This document shows, one piece after another, positions 50,153 through 60,129 of a DNA stretch of 64,000 nt. Every line of letters starts with the position of its first letter. Position 1 is the stretch's first letter. Source of the stretch: an uncultured Tenacibaculum sp. GTDB taxonomy: Bacteria > Bacteroidota > Bacteroidia > Flavobacteriales > Flavobacteriaceae. The notes under the pieces are model-generated. The model was not told the DNA's origin, did not search any database, and saw nothing but the letters and a program-made list of their open reading frames with translations. Location of the stretch: assembly GCA_947497895.1 (NCBI GenBank), contig CANMIL010000007.1:186001-250000 (forward strand), given 5' to 3'. The position numbers were made by a program, and so were the translations under genes.

Positions 50153-52597
50153 TTAAAACTTCATTCCAAGTTTAACATTTAAAACCCTTCCTGTCATAAA
50201 GTTAGGAATTCCGTATTGCTGTTTGCTATAAGCATCTCTAACCCATGTATTTGTAATAGAGTTTCTTACATCGAAAATATTGAAAAGCTCCAGACCAATA
50301 GTAAATTCTTTGAACTGACTTAAAAAACCATTAGAAACAGGTTTATTTGCATCAGTTAATACATAGGAAACCCCTAAATCTGCGCGTTTATAATCGTTTA
50401 GTCTATTTTGAAACTCATATACATCCGAATAAGCAGGAGCACCACCAGGAAGGCCAGTATTGTAAACAATATTTAAGTAAGCCTTCAGATCAGGTAGGTT
50501 TGGTATATAGTCTTGAAATAAAACTCCAAATTTTATGCGTTGATCCGTAGGCCGGGCTATATAACCTCTATTATCAATATTTTCTTCTGTTTTTAAATAA
50601 CCAAAACTAATCCAACTGTCACTACCAGGAACAAATTCACCGTTTAACCTTACGTCAAAACCATATGCATATGCCTCAGTAACGTTGTCCGCTCTATAAC
50701 GTATTCTAACGTTATCAATTGAATATGCATTAACATCAGTTAAGCTCTTATAATACATTTCAGTAGTTAATTTGAATGGGCGGTTCCAAAGATTGAAACT
50801 ATAATCATTTCCAGCAACAATATGAATAGACTGCTGAGCTTTCACTTCAGGGTGGATTTGCCCATCATAGTCTCTTAATTCTTTATAGAAGGGAGGTTGT
50901 GCATACCATCCTCCAGATAATCGAAAGAGTACATCACTTTCCCAATCTGGCTTTATCGCAATTTGAGCTCTCGGACTAAACACAATATGATTTTGAGATG
51001 TTTGTGAATTAGCGCTAACACTCCAATAATGAGCGCGAACTCCTAAATTCATCCAAATTTGATGATTGTTTAAAAACGTTTTACGACTTATTTGAGCGAA
51101 ACCAGAAAGTCGCTGTATGTCAATATTGTTTTGTGCGCGAACATTTTGATAAGGTTCTATTGGTCCAGTAAAAGGTTCATAAGGTTGTTCATTTATAGAA
51201 TGATGGGGTGGACGAACAGAAAACCCTAATGAATCAATAACTTCCCATTCGTTAATTCTGTCTTTAATATTTTCAGTTTGGTATTTTATTCCAGCTCTCC
51301 ACTCATTTTTACCTTGTTTTAATGTTGCTCTAAGTTGAACTGCATTAATTAAAGCATCTAAATCGTTTCTTGCATGATTAATTTGAGAACCTATACCTTG
51401 AGGAAATTCAACTTCTCCAAAGTTTTCTGAGCCTGCATTAGTATCTACTGCCCCTAAACTATAGGCCGCTGCAATATCAAAATATTCTTCTTCTTGAGTA
51501 TTAAAAGATGAAATTGTACCGGTTAATTTTAAATTTTCATTTACATTATAATCAGCAGAAAATGCTCCGAACAATGTCTTGAATTGATCTTGCTCTTGAC
51601 CTTGGTAAAAAACGATTAATTCGAGCGGATTAGCAAGTGTACCAAAACGAGTTCTCCTAGTTAATGGTTTGTAGTTATAATCGTTTAAAGAAAAGTTGCT
51701 TAAAAAGTTAAGTGTAAGCTTATCTGATGATTTATAAGATAGATAGGTTTGAATATCTGTAAACTGAGGTCTGAAATTAACTTCCGTTTGCTTACTATTT
51801 ACAAACAAACTGTTGTCACGATATCTGACTCCTAAAATTGCGCTCAGTTTATTGTTTAGAAATGAATCTTCAACGGTAACGCTTCCTCCTAATAAACTCA
51901 AATCAATTTGAGCACCAAAGTTTTCAGGTTTACGATAGGTAATATCTAAAACCGATGAAAGTCTATCACCATATTTCGCTTGAAAACCTCCAGCAGAAAA
52001 ATTAATATTTTGGATCATATGAGGGTTTATAAAGCTAAGACCTTCTTGTTGACCAGAACGAATTAAAAACGGTCTATATATTTCTATACCGTTTACATAA
52101 ACCAGATTTTCATCGAAGTTTCCGCCGCGAACATTATACTGTGTACTTAATTCATTATTATTACTAACACCAGGTAATGTCATCAATACGTTTTCAACTC
52201 CTGCGTTTGCACCAATTAAATTTTGTACTTGTTTTGTTTCTATTTTTGTAATTCCTTCAGCTTCTTTCTTTCTGTTTTTAACTACAACTTCCTTTAAATT
52301 TTCATCTAAAGCCTTTAGTTTTGGTGAAAAATTAAAAATTTTAGGACCTCTAGCCGTAAACTTTTTGGTTACGGTTTTGAAGGAAACATGGCTAAATGTT
52401 GTCGTTACCGTTTTTCGAATAGGAATAGAGAATTCGTAGTTCCCATTTTTATCTGTCGTCGTACCTTTATTTAAATAAGTAATAGCTACGTTTTCAATAG
52501 GTGTATTATTACGATCGGTTATCTTTCCTTTAACCGTGGCTGTTTTCTGAGCAAAGATCAATGCAGGAAAAAAAAGAATAAAAATTAGCTGTCTCAA
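50153..52597 (-). CDS. TonB-dependent outer-membrane receptor
   Basis: An 814-residue receptor. A signal peptide (about 1-16) is followed by a carboxypeptidase-regulatory-like beta-sandwich (about 20-95, VKGKITDRNNTPIENVAI), then a plug domain (about 110-220 with VENVLMTLPGVSNNNELSTQYNVRGGNFDENLVYVNGIEIYRP) and a beta-barrel to the C-terminal FMTGRVLNVKLGMKF strand. It is not a SusC protein: no SusD partner and short. It lies 12 bp downstream of the M23 peptidase gene on the same strand. Substrate unknown; siderophore or peptide uptake is possible. Confidence 0.93.
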   Translation of the reverse strand: MRQLIFILFFPALIFAQKTATVKGKITDRNNTPIENVAITYLNKGTTTDKNGNYEFSIPIRKTVTTTFSHVSFKTVTKKFTARGPKIFNFSPKLKALDENLKEVVVKNRKKEAEGITKIETKQVQNLIGANAGVENVLMTLPGVSNNNELSTQYNVRGGNFDENLVYVNGIEIYRPFLIRSGQQEGLSFINPHMIQNINFSAGGFQAKYGDRLSSVLDITYRKPENFGAQIDLSLLGGSVTVEDSFLNNKLSAILGVRYRDNSLFVNSKQTEVNFRPQFTDIQTYLSYKSSDKLTLNFLSNFSLNDYNYKPLTRRTRFGTLANPLELIVFYQGQEQDQFKTLFGAFSADYNVNENLKLTGTISSFNTQEEEYFDIAAAYSLGAVDTNAGSENFGEVEFPQGIGSQINHARNDLDALINAVQLRATLKQGKNEWRAGIKYQTENIKDRINEWEVIDSLGFSVRPPHHSINEQPYEPFTGPIEPYQNVRAQNNIDIQRLSGFAQISRKTFLNNHQIWMNLGVRAHYWSVSANSQTSQNHIVFSPRAQIAIKPDWESDVLFRLSGGWYAQPPFYKELRDYDGQIHPEVKAQQSIHIVAGNDYSFNLWNRPFKLTTEMYYKSLTDVNAYSIDNVRIRYRADNVTEAYAYGFDVRLNGEFVPGSDSWISFGYLKTEENIDNRGYIARPTDQRIKFGVLFQDYIPNLPDLKAYLNIVYNTGLPGGAPAYSDVYEFQNRLNDYKRADLGVSYVLTDANKPVSNGFLSQFKEFTIGLELFNIFDVRNSITNTWVRDAYSKQQYGIPNFMTGRVLNVKLGMKF

Positions 52598-52609
52598 AGT
52601 GTATAAGGT

Positions 52610-54301
52610 TTACTTTTTAAAAAACGTAGCTTTTAACGTTTTGGTATTTCCAACGTTATCAGATACTACAATTTTAAAGATATGTTTACTTCCTACCAAC
52701 TTTTTATCACTAAAATCGTAAGTTAATATTCCTTTTTTATGATTATATTCCATAAGAATCCACTCATTATCAATAGTAGCTCTGTAATCTCTTATACCTG
52801 TTTCTTTATCTTTTATTTTAACCTTAAGAGTCTTATTTTTTGAAATCCACTTACCGTTCTGGATATTAACAAGGGAGATAGAAGGCTTCTTAGTATCATA
52901 ATTTAAGGTATACTTTCCTAGAGATTTTGTGGAAGTATATGCTTTGTCAATTTTCTTCTTAGTAGAAACATATCTAGGGTACTTTGGGTTATCGACATTG
53001 GCGATATATACTTGTTGTCGTTGCGCATCTGAAAGGTGCGAGATTCCAAAAGTTAATGTGTATTTTTTATCTAGAGGAACGGTGCGTTCGTGAACAGAAG
53101 CAACACCATTATTAAGTTTGAAATCAATAAAGCTATCCTGATAAAAGGTATTTTTAGGAAAAGCTACAGTAACATTTTGTAACTTAAATTTATTGAAGTC
53201 GGTTGATTTAATTTTATAATCCGTGGTATCTAATTTTTTAAATATTAAAGTACTTTTTACACCTTTGATAGGAATTTTTATTCGTGTTTGATTTTTGTTG
53301 AAATCACTACTAATAATTTCCACGGTGTAATTTGAGTTTTCTTCTATGTTAATTTTACCATTATTCACTAAGTCTTCATATAAACTTAGTTTATTAGGAG
53401 TTACTTTATGTGTTTTTTGAAATCTCTTTCTATACTTTTTATAATGTGCGTAATCAATATGAAGATTAATGTATTTACTTTCAGCAAATGAGAAAGTTTC
53501 TACATCATGATAATAAACTCGATTACCATTTACTTTCATTTCTAAACTGAAAATTCCATTTTTGTTAGAAGCACCATTTAAGCGATCAAACACATTAATA
53601 CCAAAACCAATTGTTCCGGAAGCATTAATTCTATCGGTTACAAATTCACCTTCACTAATTTTCTTTAATTCTAGAGATGTTTTCTTGGCAAAATTATTAA
53701 TGCGGGCTTCATCACTAAGAGGGTATACCATTAATTGATTTACAGTTGGTTTTATTGTATCGTCAACATTGAAACTAAAGAAAAGTGGGTTGATGATATT
53801 TTCAGTTTTTGTATCTCTTATTTCATAATGTAAATGAGGTCCACCAGAACTACCTGTATCACCAGTATAACCGATAATATCTCCCTTTTTTATAGGGAAT
53901 TTATCTTGTTTAGGGAAAAGATTACCAATCGCATACTTTTGTTTTTTATATTGGTTCTTTTTTACATATGATTGAATATCTCCAGCGAATTTTCTTAAAT
54001 GTGCATAAACGGTAGTGTATCCATTAGGGTGATTCATATATAAGGCTTTTCCAAAGCCATATTGCCCCACTTTTATTCTTGAAATATACCCATCGGCAGG
54101 AGCATATACAGGAATTCCTTCCTTTCCTTGAGTTTTGATATCGATTCCAGAATGAAAATGATTACTACGTAATTCTCCAAAAGTTCCAGAAAGAATGATT
54201 GGAATTTTTAAAGGAGAATCGAAATAATCTTTTGGATATTGGTTTTGAGCAAGCAGCATTCCACTTGTAAATGAAAAAAAAAGTATAAGGTAAAGTTTCA
54301 A
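52610..54301 (-). CDS. M23-family peptidoglycan endopeptidase
   Basis: A 563-residue secreted zinc peptidase with signal peptide (about 1-19). The LytM domain covers about 35-175: first ligands in HSGIDI (His50, Asp54), a central His near 101 (TTVYAHLRKF), and HLH at 156-158 in GGPHLHYE. The remaining 380 residues are beta-rich extracellular modules with no recognised enzyme motif. Probably cuts peptide cross-links in peptidoglycan during growth. It directly precedes the TonB receptor gene (12-bp gap) in a likely operon. Confidence 0.92.
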   Translation of the reverse strand: MKLYLILFFSFTSGMLLAQNQYPKDYFDSPLKIPIILSGTFGELRSNHFHSGIDIKTQGKEGIPVYAPADGYISRIKVGQYGFGKALYMNHPNGYTTVYAHLRKFAGDIQSYVKKNQYKKQKYAIGNLFPKQDKFPIKKGDIIGYTGDTGSSGGPHLHYEIRDTKTENIINPLFFSFNVDDTIKPTVNQLMVYPLSDEARINNFAKKTSLELKKISEGEFVTDRINASGTIGFGINVFDRLNGASNKNGIFSLEMKVNGNRVYYHDVETFSFAESKYINLHIDYAHYKKYRKRFQKTHKVTPNKLSLYEDLVNNGKINIEENSNYTVEIISSDFNKNQTRIKIPIKGVKSTLIFKKLDTTDYKIKSTDFNKFKLQNVTVAFPKNTFYQDSFIDFKLNNGVASVHERTVPLDKKYTLTFGISHLSDAQRQQVYIANVDNPKYPRYVSTKKKIDKAYTSTKSLGKYTLNYDTKKPSISLVNIQNGKWISKNKTLKVKIKDKETGIRDYRATIDNEWILMEYNHKKGILTYDFSDKKLVGSKHIFKIVVSDNVGNTKTLKATFFKK

Positions 54302-54393
54302 AATTGCAACAGTTTTAAAACAAAATTAGTAAAATAAATATAAAAATGATAGTATGTTTGTAATCAATAACTTATTAAAAAGGTGCAAAAAAT

Positions 54394-54423
54394 TTGTTAA
54401 ATTAATCTATATTAATAACTTTG
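54394..54423 (+). promoter_or_regulatory. Strong promoter of the zapA operon
   Basis: TTG at 54394-54396, 19-bp spacer, TAACTTTG at 54416-54423: an exact Bacteroidota promoter. The expected start point is about 54430, 22 nt before the ATG at 54452. Confidence 0.7.
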
Positions 54424-54451
54424 TAGAAATAGTTTTATTCTCGGAAATTTA

Positions 54452-54742
54452 ATGAGTAACACTCAAGAAGCAATTCATTTACTGGAAGTTAAATTAAAGA
54501 CTTTACTTTCTAATTATGAATTTTTAAAGGAAGAAAATAATATTTTATTCCAAAATAATGCGAAGTTGCAAGGTTTGTTACAAGAGAAAGAGCAACAATT
54601 AAAGGAAAAGCAAGAAGAATATGACTTGTTGAAAGTTGCTAAAACTATCGAGGGCAGTAATGATAACACTAGAGAAACAAAACTCAAAATAAATGCATTA
54701 GTAAGAGAAATTGATAAATGTATCAAGCTCTTAAGTACCTAA
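54452..54742 (+). CDS. Small coiled-coil protein upstream of zapA
   Basis: A 96-residue cytoplasmic protein, almost entirely coiled coil (about 8-65, Leu/Lys/Glu/Gln heptads) with a short C-terminal helix ending in REIDKCIKLLST. Placement in front of zapA and the shape recall ZapB-like division accessory proteins, but this is inference. Conserved synteny with zapA in flavobacteria is likely. Confidence 0.8.
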   Translation: MSNTQEAIHLLEVKLKTLLSNYEFLKEENNILFQNNAKLQGLLQEKEQQLKEKQEEYDLLKVAKTIEGSNDNTRETKLKINALVREIDKCIKLLST

Positions 54743-54753
54743 AAGTTCTTTAC

Positions 54754-55041
54754 ATGGCGAAACTTAAAGTTAATGTTGTTATAGCGGGGAGAACATACCC
54801 ATTAAGTGTAAGTTCTACAGATGAAGAAGAAGGGATGAGAAAGGCCGCAAGGAATATTAACGAATTAATTGCTAAATTTGAAGAAAATTATGCAGTTGCT
54901 GACAAACAAGATGTTTTGGCAATGTGTGCATTACAATTCGCTTCTAAGTTAGAAATAGAGTCAATAGGTAAAGAAAAGCAAGATAAAGAAGCGTTACAAA
55001 AAATAAAGGCGTTGATCAATTTGATTGATGCTGAGATATAA
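54754..55041 (+). CDS. zapA: Cell division protein ZapA
   Basis: A 95-residue ZapA, start placed at MAKLKVNVVIAG (54754), since a frame starting at 54718 would overlap the preceding gene. The N-terminal beta-strand NVVIAGRTYPLSV is the FtsZ-binding part, followed by EEEGMRKAARNINELIAKFEENYAVADKQDVLAMCALQFASKLE and a C-terminal coiled coil. It bundles FtsZ protofilaments. Co-transcribed with the coiled-coil gene. Confidence 0.94.
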   Translation: MAKLKVNVVIAGRTYPLSVSSTDEEEGMRKAARNINELIAKFEENYAVADKQDVLAMCALQFASKLEIESIGKEKQDKEALQKIKALINLIDAEI

Positions 55042-55078
55042 ATAAAAGTTCTTTTAAATATAAAACATTAATATACTG

Positions 55079-55242
55079 CCTGCATTAGTACTATAGTTTA
55101 ATAAACTCAACACTATTCAATTAAAAAGGATGAGTCTTGATTAGTAAAGTATGCCAACTTTGTTTTGGATTCTTGATCAATCAGTTAGTCCTAAACCTGT
55201 CTATACGGAGTTTATAAAACCCTATTAATGTGGGCTTTTTTT
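55079..55242 (+). ncRNA. ssrS: 6S RNA (flavobacterial type)
   Basis: The region between zapA and rny folds into one long imperfect hairpin, the mark of 6S RNA, which mimics an open promoter and inhibits RNA polymerase. The ends pair over 12 bp with four G-U wobbles (55079-55090 with 55223-55234), and an inner helix of 8 perfect bp (55101-55108 with 55208-55215) follows after a bulge. A T run at 55236-55242 ends the transcript. Position next to zapA matches the E. coli ssrS neighbourhood. A covariance search against the flavobacterial 6S family would decide. Confidence 0.7.
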
Positions 55243-55261
55243 ATACAATCAATTTAAAATT

Positions 55262-56827
55262 ATGGAAGGAGTATTATTTCCTGCTTTGGCGGGAATTATA
55301 GGTTTAGTGATAGGTTTTATTATCGCTAAAATGTTAGAGAAGACTAAGGCAAATAAGTTAATAGTTGATACTAAAGATAAAGCAAGAAACATCATAAAAG
55401 AGGCTAAAGTAGAAGCTGATGCCATTAAGAAAGATAAAATTTTACAGGCTAAAGAAAAGTTTATAGAACTTAAAGCTGAACATGAAAAGGTAATTTTGTC
55501 TAGAGAAAAGAAAGTTTCTGATGTTGAAAAAAGAATAAGAGATAAAGAAAGTCAAGTTTCTAGTGAGCTAGATAAATCAAAGAAAAATAACAAAGCGTTA
55601 CAGAAGAAAGAGGCTGACTACGATTATAAAATAGAGTTTTTAGAAAAGAGAGAAAACGAAATCGAAAAACTACATAAGCGTCATGTAGATATGCTAGAGC
55701 AAATTTCTGGTTTGTCTGCTGATGAAGCTAAAACTGAATTAGTTGCTTCTTTAAAAGAAGAGGCAAAAGCTGATGCAATGGCTTTTATTCAAGAGACTGT
55801 AGAAGAAGCTAAAATGACGGCGCAACAGGAAGCTAGAAAAGTAGTATTAAATACGATTCAAAGAGTAGGAGTAGAGCAAGCTGTTGAAAATTGTGTTTCT
55901 GTATTCAATTTAGAGTCTGATGATGTTAAAGGTAGAATTATCGGTAGAGAAGGACGAAATATTAGAGCGTTAGAATCAGCGACAGGTGTTGAAATTATCG
56001 TTGATGATACCCCTGAGGCTATTATTCTTTCTTGTTTTGATCCAGTAAGAAGAGAGATTGCAAGGTTATCAATGCATAAATTGGTAACTGATGGAAGAAT
56101 CCACCCAGCAAGAATTGAAGAGATTGTTCGTAAAACTGAAAAGCAAATTAATCAAGAGATTATTGAGGTAGGTAAAAGAACCGTTATTGATTTAGGAATT
56201 CATGGTTTACATCCTGAATTAATCAAAACGGTAGGTAGAATGAAGTATAGATCGTCTTACGGACAGAATTTATTACAACACTCAAGAGAAGTAGCTAATC
56301 TTTGTGGTATTATGGCTGCGGAAATGGGGCTTAACGCGAAAGCTGCTAAAAGAGCTGGATTATTACATGATATTGGAAAGGTTCCAGAAACTGAAAGTGA
56401 ATTACCACATGCTTTGCTAGGAATGCAATGGGCAGAGAAATACGGTGAAAAACCAGATGTTTGTAATGCAATTGGAGCACACCACGACGAAATAGAAATG
56501 AAAAGTATGCTTTCTCCTATAGTACAGGTTTGTGATGCAATTTCAGGAGCAAGACCAGGAGCAAGACGCCAAGTTTTAGATAGCTATATTCAACGTTTAA
56601 AGGATTTAGAGGATATAGCATTTGGATTTACAGGTGTACAAAAAGCATATGCTATTCAAGCAGGTAGAGAGTTGAGAGTTATGGTTGAGAGTACAAAGGT
56701 TAGTGATACAAAAGCGGCTGAATTGTCATTCAATATATCTCAGAAGATTCAAAATGATATGACATATCCAGGTCAGGTTAAAGTAACTGTAATTAGAGAA
56801 ACTCGTGCAGTTAATGTAGCAAAATAA
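55262..56827 (+). CDS. rny: Ribonuclease Y
   Basis: A 521-residue membrane-anchored endoribonuclease that initiates mRNA decay. An N-terminal membrane helix (about 5-24) is followed by a long coiled coil (about 28-160), a KH domain (about 215-260, [24 protein letters not shown]) and an HD domain with LLHDIGK near 370 and AHHDE about 35 residues later. The 6S RNA lies just upstream. It ends with an 11-12 bp terminator. Confidence 0.96.
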   Translation: MEGVLFPALAGIIGLVIGFIIAKMLEKTKANKLIVDTKDKARNIIKEAKVEADAIKKDKILQAKEKFIELKAEHEKVILSREKKVSDVEKRIRDKESQVSSELDKSKKNNKALQKKEADYDYKIEFLEKRENEIEKLHKRHVDMLEQISGLSADEAKTELVASLKEEAKADAMAFIQETVEEAKMTAQQEARKVVLNTIQRVGVEQAVENCVSVFNLESDDVKGRIIGREGRNIRALESATGVEIIVDDTPEAIILSCFDPVRREIARLSMHKLVTDGRIHPARIEEIVRKTEKQINQEIIEVGKRTVIDLGIHGLHPELIKTVGRMKYRSSYGQNLLQHSREVANLCGIMAAEMGLNAKAAKRAGLLHDIGKVPETESELPHALLGMQWAEKYGEKPDVCNAIGAHHDEIEMKSMLSPIVQVCDAISGARPGARRQVLDSYIQRLKDLEDIAFGFTGVQKAYAIQAGRELRVMVESTKVSDTKAAELSFNISQKIQNDMTYPGQVKVTVIRETRAVNVAK

Positions 56828-56852
56828 ATTAAAGTTCTTATATAATAAACTA

Positions 56853-56887
56853 AAATCCCGAGTCGTTTTTGACTCGGGATTTTTTTA
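56853..56887. terminator. Bidirectional intrinsic terminator after rny
   Basis: A perfect 12-bp stem AAATCCCGAGTC/GACTCGGGATTT with a 6-nt loop, then a T run. On the minus strand it also follows the stop of the convergent secreted-protein gene. Confidence 0.9.
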
Positions 56888-57613
56888 TCTATTCCTCCTT
56901 GATTTCCCTTCTTGTTCAGGAGTTGTATTTCTAAAATTTCGACTCCTACTGTTTTGCTTTTTTCTTCTTATTATTTTACTTCTTTTACCAATATCTGCAT
57001 TTGGTGCAGCTCTGTAATAGAAGTAGTCGTTATCTTCTCTAAACTGTCTGTAATTGTTTCTAAAGTTTCTTCTGTAGAAGTATACATCATCATAATCGTA
57101 AATATCACCAATATTAATATCGATATCGATAGAATCGTCGCAACCTAATCCATCATTAAAGTATACTCCATTATTTACACGGCCTTCATAGTATGGATGT
57201 CCCCATCTATCATAACGAATATGTAAATCTCCAACTCTAACTAAATTTCCTCTTCTATACCTCATAAAAACGTTTCCTATTCTTGTTACGTTTCCTCTTA
57301 CACCATAATTAACAAAAACATTACCAACTCTACGTACTCTTCCTCTGTAATCTCTTTCTATTCTTACACCTCGATTAACTCTGGTTCTTCGACCACGGTA
57401 ATCTACATATCTCGTGTTTCTATAATGGGTATTAAAATCAAAATCACCGTTAAGGAAAACGTGGAATTCTACACCTCTTTCAACAAAAGAAATAGAATTA
57501 CTGTAAGTTCGTTTGATATTAACCCCAAGTTCGCTAGTTGATATTTCATTAGTATTTGCTTTTATGGGTGTTAATAGCATTAATGTTAATATAAAAAGTA
57601 TCCCTGTTCTCAT
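56885..57613 (-). CDS. Secreted Arg/Tyr/Asn-rich protein with short repeats
   Basis: A 242-residue protein with a signal peptide (about 1-18). The mature part contains three consecutive repeats of about 17-18 residues of the form R-V/I-G-N/D-V/L-F-x-x-Y (near 95-150), a very basic and aromatic composition, and a C-terminal run of Arg/Lys (KIIRRKKQNSRSRNFR). No catalytic motif. Possibly a nucleic-acid- or polysaccharide-binding envelope protein; no family recognised beyond a secreted hypothetical. Confidence 0.8.
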   Translation of the reverse strand: MRTGILFILTLMLLTPIKANTNEISTSELGVNIKRTYSNSISFVERGVEFHVFLNGDFDFNTHYRNTRYVDYRGRRTRVNRGVRIERDYRGRVRRVGNVFVNYGVRGNVTRIGNVFMRYRRGNLVRVGDLHIRYDRWGHPYYEGRVNNGVYFNDGLGCDDSIDIDINIGDIYDYDDVYFYRRNFRNNYRQFREDNDYFYYRAAPNADIGKRSKIIRRKKQNSRSRNFRNTTPEQEGKSRRNR

Positions 57614-57780
57614 AATTGCTAAATTTAGGGTTATGCTTACTCTATATGCTTTTCAGCTTCCGCAGATATTTGTAAATATTCAAAACGTGTGCCAAAAATT
57701 TTTTCGTAGTGTAAATGCTTCAATAAAATAAAGCTATGTTGTTGTATATGAATTTGTTGGAAAAGAGTAATAAATAATTA

Positions 57781-57809
57781 TTGATTACTCGTAAAATACG
57801 CTATATTTA
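57781..57809 (+). promoter_or_regulatory. Putative DinB-like gene promoter
   Basis: TTG at 57781-57783, 18-bp spacer and TATATTTA at 57802-57809, one mismatch from TAnnTTTG. The start codon at 57841 lies 31 bp downstream. Confidence 0.5.
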
Positions 57810-57840
57810 TACGACTTAGTTATAAATAATATATAATATA

Positions 57841-58335
57841 ATGATTGAAGCTATAGACGCGAACTTACAACGAGGTATTAAATTGTTAAATAGTATTAAT
57901 GATGAAGAGTATTGTAATAAATCTGTAGCTCCGTATTATTCAAGTATCGGAACTCACATGCGTCATGTCCTTGATGTCTTTTCATGTATTTTTAATGGAT
58001 TGGATAAAAAAAGTGTAGACTTTTCTGATAGAAAAAGAAATACGTTAGCAGAGGAGTTGATAGTTGAAGGCTTAAAGTATTTTGAAGAAATCCGAATGAA
58101 TTTATTGAAACTTGAAGATACAGATTTTAATGAATTAATATATGTTACGGATGATTTAGGGAAGGGAAGATTAACTGTTCAATATACCTTAGGAAGTGCG
58201 TTAGTTCAAGCACATAGTCACGCCATTCATCATTTTGCTAGTGTCGGTTATATTATAAATCAGCTAGGTATTCAATTACCAGATGCGGATTTCGGTTATA
58301 ACCCCACTACACCAAAGGAAGTTGAGAAATCATAG
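57841..58335 (+). CDS. DinB-like four-helix metal-binding protein
   Basis: A 164-residue DinB/YfiT superfamily protein. The three metal-ligand-like histidines are visible: SIGTHMRHVLDVF near 41-53 and HSHAIHHFASVGYII near 128-142. Members include bacillithiol and mycothiol S-transferases, which is worth noting because bshC is present, but this copy has no further specific signature. Monocistronic. Function not determined. Confidence 0.85.
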   Translation: MIEAIDANLQRGIKLLNSINDEEYCNKSVAPYYSSIGTHMRHVLDVFSCIFNGLDKKSVDFSDRKRNTLAEELIVEGLKYFEEIRMNLLKLEDTDFNELIYVTDDLGKGRLTVQYTLGSALVQAHSHAIHHFASVGYIINQLGIQLPDADFGYNPTTPKEVEKS

Positions 58336-58406
58336 TAACCTTTTAAACTTGATGTAGTAGTAAGTAGTAAGTAAATTTTTTGCGTAATTATATTTTATTT
58401 TAACTA

Positions 58407-59552
58407 TTATCTGTGGATATATACCCAACCTCTTTGAGTTTTACTTCCATTATCAGTATCAATATCTAATGTGTAAAAGTATGTTCCTACAGGTAAGTCT
58501 TTCTTTTTGTTTATTGTAGCTCTACCAGTCGATTCTCCTCTCCAGTCATTCTTATAATTAACAGCTTCGTAAACTACATTTCCCCATCTATTAAAGATTG
58601 TTAAGCTATTACCATTGAATTGCTCTAATCCTTCGAAAATTAAAGTTTCATTTGTAGGGTCACCGTTTGGAGTAAATATTAAGTTAACGTTGTCAAGAGT
58701 ACTGTTAGAAAATTCTGAACCGATAGTTATTACTGTAAAGTTGTTTGGAGTAAAAGGATTAGAAGTTACTTGACCAGAATTAACATCACCGGTAACACCA
58801 GCTCTTCCTAAATCAATCCATTTACCTTCAGATTCACTCCACCCTACAACTCTTAGTAAGTTTACATTTGAGCTAATATCATTGATATCACTATCATTAT
58901 TCCAAGTAAGAGTAACGCTTGTTTCACTAGCCCCATCTAAATCCCAAAATTCATTATTGCTAACGTTATCAATAAAGATTTGCTTTTGAGCAGTATCATA
59001 ATTGTAAGGAGCGTTGTTAGGATTAACAGCGAAGTAAGCACCTTTAAAAGAAGAGGCCGCAGCTTGAGTTGAAATAATCATTGGTCTTAAGCTGTTCTCA
59101 TCACCAATCGGGAAAACAAAGTTGTTAGAACCAGTTACTGATACATAACCATCAACATGTCTTTGATCGTCTTCTCCAGCGTAAACATTATGATTGATAA
59201 AGTCAAGTGAAGTATTGGCGTTGTCTCTAGTAGTAAAAACTTTACCGTTAACAAAGCTTAAGTCGTTTGTAACACCAACTGAAGTGTAAAGTTCAATGTC
59301 ATTGATTGCATCAATTTCAACATCGTTAAATACAGCTCTATTGTCTCCAGATATACTTCTGATATCATTGTCACTGTAAAAACCAGCTAAACCTTCATTA
59401 TTGTTATCTAAATTTCCATCATTTATAAAGTCCGTGTGGAAACCAACGTTTGCATCACTGTGCAATTTTACTTCTCCGAAGTTATGAAAAGCTGTTTGCG
59501 CACCCAAAAACATAGGCATAGCAATAGCTATCATAGATAAAAAATTTTTCAT
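58407..59552 (-). CDS. Secreted protein with T9SS type B (gliding-type) C-terminal domain
   Basis: A 381-residue secreted protein with signal peptide (about 1-18). The N-terminal two thirds are beta-rich with no recognised enzyme motif. The C-terminal 85 residues (NLIFTPNGDPTNETLIFEGLEQF ... LTIFNRWGNVVYEAVNYKNDWRGES ... DLPVGTYFYTLDIDTDNGSKTQRGWVYIHR) are the gliding-motility-associated C-terminal domain used as a type B T9SS signal. Thus probably surface-displayed or released. It has a strong promoter and about 100-nt leader. Confidence 0.92.
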   Translation of the reverse strand: MKNFLSMIAIAMPMFLGAQTAFHNFGEVKLHSDANVGFHTDFINDGNLDNNNEGLAGFYSDNDIRSISGDNRAVFNDVEIDAINDIELYTSVGVTNDLSFVNGKVFTTRDNANTSLDFINHNVYAGEDDQRHVDGYVSVTGSNNFVFPIGDENSLRPMIISTQAAASSFKGAYFAVNPNNAPYNYDTAQKQIFIDNVSNNEFWDLDGASETSVTLTWNNDSDINDISSNVNLLRVVGWSESEGKWIDLGRAGVTGDVNSGQVTSNPFTPNNFTVITIGSEFSNSTLDNVNLIFTPNGDPTNETLIFEGLEQFNGNSLTIFNRWGNVVYEAVNYKNDWRGESTGRATINKKKDLPVGTYFYTLDIDTDNGSKTQRGWVYIHR

Positions 59553-59660
59553 AATACCCCCGTATTTTAATTATTTTTTATTACTATTTAATACTTTAAA
59601 ACTGTCTGTCTTTTAAATGCCGTTTACTTTTCAAAAAATGTGTTAGTTTTTAATGGTGCA

Positions 59661-59690
59661 CAAATATAATATTTTTTTTGTATTTCACAA
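59661..59690 (-). promoter_or_regulatory. Promoter of the T9SS-secreted protein gene
   Basis: Minus strand: TTG (59688-59690), 19-bp spacer, TATATTTG (59661-59668), an exact Bacteroidota promoter. The start point is near 59654, giving a leader of about 100 nt. Confidence 0.7.
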
Positions 59691-60129
59691 GTTTTTTTCT
59701 ACCATATATACTTGATTTTTAACAATCTATATATGATTTTGAGCTAAATTTGGTTTTTTGCGCCGTTTCATCCAAACTATTACTTTGAATCGTCAACTTT
59801 TATTAAACTATATAAATGTTTCTTTTTAGGGAACTCTTATCTGTTTATGAGATTTACTTTATGTTTCATTTACTAATTCAACTTTTACATTTTAAAGAAC
59901 TTTTTGTAATTGATGTTGGGTTAACATCTTAATTACTAATTACATTTATATGACACATGAAATTTAAAATGGTCACATTTAATATGTTATGGTTAATTAT
60001 TCATTCATTAACCTATACTCAAAGATAAAATTTCTATTGGGTGTTCAGGTTTCCATTTCGACAAGAGAACGAAAAAGATGGATAGAGACTTTAAGCTGTT
60101 TAATCTTGAAAATTTTACCATTTATCGCT
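59691..60129. other. Gene-free AT-rich region
   Basis: About 440 bp without a supportable gene, hairpin or repeat. It lies downstream of the secreted tail-fibre-like operon and upstream of the T9SS protein gene. A short open frame at 59989-60210 antisense to the end of the next gene has no support. Confidence 0.4.
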
